A DNA stretch of 64,000 nt from an uncultured Lachnospiraceae bacterium (GTDB lineage: Bacteria; Bacillota; Clostridia; Lachnospirales; Lachnospiraceae): assembly GCA_947591155.1 (NCBI GenBank), contig CANQDA010000001.1:186001-250000 (forward strand). Reading direction: 5' to 3'. This document shows, piece by piece, positions 58,354-64,000 of this stretch; the first letter of the stretch is position 1; each line of letters starts with the position of its first letter. A program made the position numbers and the translations under genes. The notes under the pieces are model-generated. The model was not told the DNA's origin. It did not search any database and saw nothing but the letters and a program-made list of their open reading frames with translations.

Positions 58354-58473
58354 TCCTTAATCGTTATCCTTAAATGATTTTATAGAAATCAATTAACTCA
58401 AGATACCAACATTATTCAAATTATCCGCAAAATATTGACTATCAGCTTTTTATTTCCATTCTGTTGTCGTAAT
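58354..58473. repeat. Direct repeat R3
   Basis: AACTCAAGATACCAACATTATTCAAATTATCCGCAAAATATTGACTATCAGCTTTTTATTTCCATTCTGTTGTCGTAATC; diverged copy of R1. Confidence 0.75.
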
Positions 58474-58582
58474 CTTATGTAACTTTTTCCATTTAAAATA
58501 TCGCAGCTCATGTCCCGACCTCCAAAAGTTAGTCCAAAATATAATGAATGGAGAACATTACATATCCTTGCGCTTAGTACAC

Positions 58583-60262
58583 TTATAAATTCTGAGGAAT
58601 GTCTGTGTACCGGAAAATATCTCTGGCTTCGGGATACAGTGCCCACCGAAATGCCGGATGAACTTCCCAATCATATCCAAAATCAACACTGTTAGAAGTT
58701 ATATATTTATTATCCTCAAAATATTTTCTGTCAATAAATCCTCCAGCCGCATCTTTCCTTGCATTTATAAAGTTGATTTTATACATAAAAGCAATCAATT
58801 CTTCTACCGTACATTCTTTATCGTTTGCAAAATAGAATTTCCCATTTTGCATTATTCCTTCTATCTTACGGACTAAACGTTCTTTGTTATAAACAAATGG
58901 CTTCTCTGTTTTCTTCATCTCATGGCTTGGTTTCATTCCCAATAATAACCGTTCTATATCTGGCAATTCGTATTTGTGCTCATTTATTGTATCTTGAAGT
59001 CTGCTCGAAGAATACTGCTCGAAAACTTCTTCCCAGTCTTCTGTAACAATAAGATTCCTGCCTTCGGCATTTGCATTACGCGCAGCCAGAGTACACAAAT
59101 TGATAAGGTCACGTGGCCTTCTTCTGATAAGTGACAGAAAAATGTAGCGAATTGGCCGACTGTTCCATTTTCCAGCCCCCTCAAATGTATCTGCCATTAT
59201 GCCATCCAGATACGTAGACATTTCTCGTTGCTCCATATCCAATAGTTTCTTTTCAGGAATGACATTGTCAAAATAGGTTTGTACCCGTTTAACCAATAAT
59301 GCTAGTAATTCATGTTCTGTCCATGTAAGCCATAAAACATTTCCGTCTATCTTATCTGTTGATTCGTCTGCTGTTCTGACCAGATAATAGACATCACTTC
59401 TCAAACTAATCCTAAAACACAGCTCGTTTGACTCATTACACATATCCCTAACAGCATTTAACAAAGCAGATATCCGATATATATTCTGTTTTGACCCATT
59501 CCATGCCCTATCTAAATCATCAACATATATGACTATCTTATGGTTTTTCAAATATTGATCTGCAACACTCTTTTTAATTGCATCAACATCAACAACATCC
59601 TGCACTTTTTTTACTATCATCCCAATCCGCTCAGTAAGCTTTAATCCTTTTCTGGAAATCTCATTTATGGTGTCATTGTCCTTGCTAATATTAAAATTCG
59701 AAACCACTTTCTCTACCAGAAGCTCTTCCAAACCTGATTTCCATTGCCTAATCATTTCTAACGGATCTGTTCCATCCTCTGCATTAGCTATGCTAAGTAT
59801 GTCATCCGGCTTAACCCATATGCTTAACACATTATTTTTGAGGTTCTCCAAATAAGACATCTGGAAAACTGCAGACTTACCGATGCCTTTATGGGCAACA
59901 AGTATCCTTATAGGCAAAAAATTATGTATTTTTTTATAGACATCCGTTTTTATGAAATAAGCGCTAAATCGATCTTTTTTCTCATCTTCAGCAGCAAGAT
60001 CTCCAAACATATCTCGTATCTGCTCCTCAGAAAAATCAATTACCTTACCATGCAGGTTTTCTTGTGGTTCAAGCATTACATTTGTAGCACTTTTGCCTCT
60101 GTCAGTTTCCTCACAATCAAAAAGAACCCTGCTTCCTTTTGCCAATTGTTCATACGCTTCCTTGCCTACATTGTTGATATGTACAAAAATTTTTTCCCCT
60201 GTTGATGAACGGATAATGCAGTATCCTTTCTCCGTCTTATAGCATACAATCCCTTTTTCCAT
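58583..60262 (-). CDS. Cold-shock-like N-terminal domain fused to P-loop ATPase
   Basis: N-term MEKGIVCYKTEKGYCIIRSSTGEKIFVHINNVGKEAYEQLAKGSRVLFDCEETDRGKSATNV (CSD-like); LVAHKGIGKSAVFQ Walker A; KIVIYVDDLDRAW Walker B. Confidence 0.8.
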   Translation of the reverse strand: MEKGIVCYKTEKGYCIIRSSTGEKIFVHINNVGKEAYEQLAKGSRVLFDCEETDRGKSATNVMLEPQENLHGKVIDFSEEQIRDMFGDLAAEDEKKDRFSAYFIKTDVYKKIHNFLPIRILVAHKGIGKSAVFQMSYLENLKNNVLSIWVKPDDILSIANAEDGTDPLEMIRQWKSGLEELLVEKVVSNFNISKDNDTINEISRKGLKLTERIGMIVKKVQDVVDVDAIKKSVADQYLKNHKIVIYVDDLDRAWNGSKQNIYRISALLNAVRDMCNESNELCFRISLRSDVYYLVRTADESTDKIDGNVLWLTWTEHELLALLVKRVQTYFDNVIPEKKLLDMEQREMSTYLDGIMADTFEGAGKWNSRPIRYIFLSLIRRRPRDLINLCTLAARNANAEGRNLIVTEDWEEVFEQYSSSRLQDTINEHKYELPDIERLLLGMKPSHEMKKTEKPFVYNKERLVRKIEGIMQNGKFYFANDKECTVEELIAFMYKINFINARKDAAGGFIDRKYFEDNKYITSNSVDFGYDWEVHPAFRWALYPEARDIFRYTDIPQNL

Positions 60263-60429
60263 CTATCCCTTTCTCCTTTTCAAAAATTTCATTTTATCAT
60301 GCCAATGGCATAACCTTAGCAGAATTAAAATATAATGCATAAGTGTTTTGTATTAATTCCATTAAATTATACTTCATCCTTCCCATCAAAGCAATCCCTA
60401 TAATCGATCAGATTCAGCCTTTTGTAAAG

Positions 60430-60470
60430 TACAATCGGCACTCCCGCCTTATTGCAGAAGTGCCGCTCAA
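60430..60470 (-). terminator. Hairpin downstream of TnpV-like gene
   Basis: CGGCACT(CCCGCCTTATTGCAGA)AGTGCCG. Confidence 0.5.
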
Positions 60471-60476
60471 AACAGT

Positions 60477-60851
60477 TTATGAATAGATGATTTCTTGTTC
60501 TACTACCTCCCTCACACACGCCTGAATATTATTCATCCTGCCAACCCATTCAAGCTGATTTTCGGCTTTTAGTTGCTCCGTTATCCCCTGCCTGTCGGCA
60601 TATTCTTTTACTAGTCGGGAAAACATATCCTCCGCTCGCTCGTCAATATCGGCCAGATATCTGTTCAATCTGCCGCTTATAAGCAGATTTCGGTATATCG
60701 CTTTGCGATATTCTTTCAAATACCTTAAATGCCTTTGTCCCCATACGCCAATGTGTCTTTGTTCTTCTTCCGGCAAGGTAAGACAGGGAATAAGATAATC
60801 CCCATGTCTGATATAAGTGCCACCCATCTGTTCAAAGATTGTCTTTTTCAT
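60477..60851 (-). CDS. TnpV-like transposon-encoded protein
   Basis: MKKTIFEQMGGTYIRHGDYLIPCLTLPEEEQRHIGVWGQRHLRYLKEYRKAIYRNLLISGRLNRYLADIDERAEDMFSRLVKEYADRQGITEQLKAENQLEWVGRMNNI. Confidence 0.88.
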   Translation of the reverse strand: MKKTIFEQMGGTYIRHGDYLIPCLTLPEEEQRHIGVWGQRHLRYLKEYRKAIYRNLLISGRLNRYLADIDERAEDMFSRLVKEYADRQGITEQLKAENQLEWVGRMNNIQACVREVVEQEIIYS

Positions 60852-60867
60852 CGTTTTTCCACCTTTC

Positions 60868-62298
60868 TTATCGTTCTCTATCCACAGATTTTTTCTTCAT
60901 CGCCCGTTTTGGCTGCCATCTTCCCTCCTGCTGATAGCGGCGCAGCTTGTCCAACACGCTTGTTTTTTGCGGTTGCTCTAACGGTATCTCTTTCTTTTGT
61001 TCCGCCTGATATTTCCATGCTCTCAGTTCCTCGTTATATGCCCTTATCAATTTCTCCGATTTTTGATACACCTTCACAAACGATTGAGTGTCCGGATAGC
61101 CCTCCTGTTTCACGATCTGCTCCAGATCAACGTGCATACGTTTTACCAACTGCTCAGCCTGTTGGATTCTTCCCTCTATGCGTTTTCGTTCTTTGCCTTT
61201 GAATAAGCCTGTTGTTTTCGAAAGTTGTTTCTTCAAAGAGATAATTTCCTGTTGCTTGCATTTTATCTCTTGTGCCTGATTCTGAAGTTTACCCATTACT
61301 TTCTGCATATCCTTCCATTCCTGCAGGTCAATCTTCGGCACAGGCTTCGGCGGCATGGTAAATCTGAAGATCATCTCCTGCAAAAAATCTCTTGCTCCTC
61401 TGACGATCTGACGGAACAAATCCGGTATCCAACCTTGCCGACGTATGGATTCCATCACCTTTTCATTGATTTTTTCTTGTTTCACTTCCAAAATATCTTC
61501 CTCCGGAACACCTTCAACTAACGCCACATCCACCGTCCGATTCCAATCCTGCCTTATCTCATTGTCCGCCTGTATCTCTGCTGCCTTCGGGTTATTCCTG
61601 CCAATCTTCCTTGTTGCCAAGTATACTCCGCCCTGCTGAAATACAGACAGCTTTTTTGTCTCCTCCTTTACATAGCGGTTAATTAGATCGGTATACATTT
61701 CTTTGACCTCTCTGGTAAAGGCTTTATCCTTAAACCAGTTCTCTTTTTTCTTAAAGATGTGACTCTCATAGACTTCACCTTTGGGGATAACGCTACACCC
61801 AGATCGGATATTTCCTTGCTCGTCCATAATTTCTTTCTTGGTGCGTCTGTGCTTACCGTATTCATCATAAAACATATTCCTTGTAGCGATCTTCACTTCC
61901 GGCTGTTCAAGCATCTTCCGCTCGCTGAACACCAAATGGATATGATAGTTAGTCTTTGTCTTATTGTGATGAAGCGCTGCGCTGCATTCCACGCCATACC
62001 GTGCGTGAAATATTTTGGTAAACAGACTTACCACATCGTCTGTCCTGTATTGGACAAAATTTTCAGGTAAAGCAATGATAAATTCCCGTCCTTCGATACA
62101 CTTTCCCGCCGATCCGCTTGCTTTGAAATCCAACTGATTTTCCCTTGCGAGATTTTTCCAATACTCTGGCGTTGCTCCCTCTGTCTGGTAAGTGGCGTAC
62201 AAATACTCCTGCCTTTTCGGATTAGAGATATAATCTATCCGTCCTATCACATCAGACAGCTTACTTTGCCTGATAAATGAATGTCTTCCTATAAGCAT
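60868..62298 (-). CDS. MobA/MobL-family relaxase (copy B)
   Basis: 476 aa, highly similar throughout to copy A. Confidence 0.93.
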   Translation of the reverse strand: MLIGRHSFIRQSKLSDVIGRIDYISNPKRQEYLYATYQTEGATPEYWKNLARENQLDFKASGSAGKCIEGREFIIALPENFVQYRTDDVVSLFTKIFHARYGVECSAALHHNKTKTNYHIHLVFSERKMLEQPEVKIATRNMFYDEYGKHRRTKKEIMDEQGNIRSGCSVIPKGEVYESHIFKKKENWFKDKAFTREVKEMYTDLINRYVKEETKKLSVFQQGGVYLATRKIGRNNPKAAEIQADNEIRQDWNRTVDVALVEGVPEEDILEVKQEKINEKVMESIRRQGWIPDLFRQIVRGARDFLQEMIFRFTMPPKPVPKIDLQEWKDMQKVMGKLQNQAQEIKCKQQEIISLKKQLSKTTGLFKGKERKRIEGRIQQAEQLVKRMHVDLEQIVKQEGYPDTQSFVKVYQKSEKLIRAYNEELRAWKYQAEQKKEIPLEQPQKTSVLDKLRRYQQEGRWQPKRAMKKKSVDRER

Positions 62299-62428
62299 TC
62301 TCCTTTCCCCGGCGCTTGCCCGGGTTTATTGTGAGTAGGCGCATAGGCGCCCCTCCGCCTTTCGGCGGCTGATACAAATGCGACAGCATTTGAAAGGACA
62401 GCTATGCTGGCCTTTGCTCCCTGCAAGG

Positions 62429-62479
62429 GCGAAATACACAGAGCATAAATCTCCGATTTGTGCGATGGGTGTATTTCGC
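62429..62479. repeat. Nested inverted repeat upstream of relaxase (copy B), candidate oriT/regulatory hairpin
   Basis: GCGAAATACAC...GTGTATTTCGC, same spacing as copy A. Confidence 0.7.
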
Positions 62480-62606
62480 TCTCAAACGCCGAGGGCTTAG
62501 ATAAGTGTTCTTTTCGCCGCAACATTTACGGTTTTACCTGTCGGTTTTCCCTTGTTCGATAGACACAGGAGCGTGCCACGCTCCTGTCCTTATCATCAGA
62601 GAAGAA

Positions 62607-62840
62607 TTACCAGCGGAAGTTTTCATGCACTCCACGCCTGTCTAAATATTCTTTTCTTACCCGCTCCCGTTCCTCTGCAGTAGATGCGGTTTTTGACTTG
62701 GCATACAAATCATGTAAAACCATACGGTCAAGTTTCTGCTCCAACCTCTGCTTTATTTCCTTTTCGCAACTATCATCGCCGATCAGGTGAAAACGAAGCA
62801 GTTGCATAAACAATTCCTGCGATATTTGCATATTCTTCAT
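62607..62840 (-). CDS. Small IME-associated protein (copy B)
   Basis: MKNMQISQELFMQLLRFHLIGDDSCEKEIKQRLEQKLDRMVLHDLYAKSKTA.... Confidence 0.8.
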   Translation of the reverse strand: MKNMQISQELFMQLLRFHLIGDDSCEKEIKQRLEQKLDRMVLHDLYAKSKTASTAEERERVRKEYLDRRGVHENFRW

Positions 62841-62984
62841 CCATCCCATCCTTTCCGTGACGGTTTGCGTCGATGTGACGATATTTCAGATATCGTACCC
62901 GCTGCTAAAGATATCGTCACACCGTCACTTATCGTCACGTTCTACAAGATACAGCTTTATCATCCGACCTTCGTGACATCTTTC

Positions 62985-64000
62985 TCATTTATAGCAGATA
63001 CCATATTCACGAAACAGCCGCCCCGCCAGAATATTCAGCTTTCTCGCAATACTGTTGGCCTGTATATCCAATCCAAGCCAGGCGGCAAGCTCCGTTGCCG
63101 TGCCTTTCCAACCCGGACAATCTGTGGTAATCTGTCTGCTGATTGAATCGAGCAAAGGCTCCGGCGGTTCTCTCCACAATTCTGTCTCTACCTTTTGTAA
63201 ATCCCACAAAAGCGTCTCTGGATTGCGGCAAAGATAAAGTTTCTGATCTTGCTGATCTCTGCCCGACACCTCAAGTGTAGCTGCGTTACCCGTCCGTTTT
63301 TCTTTATAAAGCAGAAACGCGCCATCTGCAGCTCCGAGCAGACCATTTGTGCCCGAAATCATATCAAATTTATCGTCTGCAGCCTGTTTACGCGTATGAT
63401 GTACGAGCAACAGGCAAATACCATTACTATCGGCAAAGCTTTTTAATCTTGTAATAATCTGATAATCATTTGCATAGCTGTAATTATCCCCGCCCATCTC
63501 GCGCACTTTCTGAAGCGTGTCGATAATGATCAACTTTGTATTGGGACGTTCCGATACAAACCTTGAAAGCTGTTCGTCAAGCCCGTTTCCTAGCTGACCT
63601 GCTGAAACTGAGAAGAAAAGATTCTCTGTGCTGTCTGTTCCGAACATTCGATACAATCGCTCCTGCAATCGTCTGTAATCGTCTTCAAGCGCAAGATACA
63701 GTACCGTTCCCTTTTGAACGGTATAATTCCAAAGCGGTCTGCCTGTGCTGATATGATAGGCAATCTGCGTCATCAGAAAACTTTTCCCCAACTTCGGCGC
63801 TCCTGCAAAGATATAAGTGCCGGGATAGAGCAGGCCATTAATTAACGGCGGCTTTCCGTCATACACGGTATCATATAATTCGTTCATAGAAATTGTTTTA
63901 AGATACGAAGGATCTAAACTCCGTAATAGTTCCCTCTGCACTTCTTCAAAACTCTTGCTATTCTCGTCATAATTGGATATACTATCTTCGATACATGTAG
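62985..64000 (-). CDS. AAA ATPase (RepA/DnaB-like), copy B, start beyond window
   Basis: Same motifs as 50992-52143; frame appears to continue upstream of the 63941 Met toward the window end. Confidence 0.88.
   Translation of the reverse strand, partial: TCIEDSISNYDENSKSFEEVQRELLRSLDPSYLKTISMNELYDTVYDGKPPLINGLLYPGTYIFAGAPKLGKSFLMTQIAYHISTGRPLWNYTVQKGTVLYLALEDDYRRLQERLYRMFGTDSTENLFFSVSAGQLGNGLDEQLSRFVSERPNTKLIIIDTLQKVREMGGDNYSYANDYQIITRLKSFADSNGICLLLVHHTRKQAADDKFDMISGTNGLLGAADGAFLLYKEKRTGNAATLEVSGRDQQDQKLYLCRNPETLLWDLQKVETELWREPPEPLLDSISRQITTDCPGWKGTATELAAWLGLDIQANSIARKLNILAGRLFREYGICYK

Noticed and set aside
1-64000. CRISPR array
   Set aside because: No regularly spaced short direct repeats with unique spacers seen; R1-R3 are long, few and separated by genes.

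Overview
The window looks like a Firmicutes chromosome segment, probably Clostridia/Lachnospiraceae (inference from gene content; no search was run). Main parts: (1) ~1-16.6 kb, a long minus-strand surface-polysaccharide operon. It has an AT-rich half (GT2, nucleotidyltransferases, NTP-transferase/kinase fusion, WavE-like, LicD, HAD). Its GC-richer half contains a glycyl radical enzyme (GRE), a matching radical-SAM activase, a CofD/YvcK-like domain fused to a HAD phosphatase, a MobA-like nucleotidyltransferase, a GT8 and an initiating sugar-phosphate transferase. (2) ~16.6-33.8 kb, mostly housekeeping/accessory chromosome: a helicase with HA repeats, CstA, a Na/Pi symporter, an ECF sigma factor with a membrane beta-propeller protein, a DUF4143 ATPase, an esterase, RsmA, TatD, HicB with a decayed HicA, and a PIN-like protein. 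(3) An unusual tRNA gene with anticodon CGT at 33972-34047. (4) ~34-39.3 kb, small accessory genes. (5) ~39.5-48.5 kb, a type I RM locus with RhuM, an extra half-HsdS, an M48 protease and small ORFs. (6) ~48.8-56 kb, an integrative mobilizable element (IME) whose XRE regulator is split by an IS256-family element with an 8-bp target duplication. (7) ~56.2-60.3 kb, a probable defence/cargo stretch with a Ser/Thr kinase, small membrane proteins, three copies of a direct repeat, and a cold-shock-like domain fused to a P-loop ATPase. (8) ~60.4-64 kb, a second, closely related IME backbone truncated by the window edge. The best candidates for undescribed biology are the GRE/CofD-HAD polysaccharide module, the CSD-ATPase/kinase cargo with repeat-bounded cassettes, and the tRNA.
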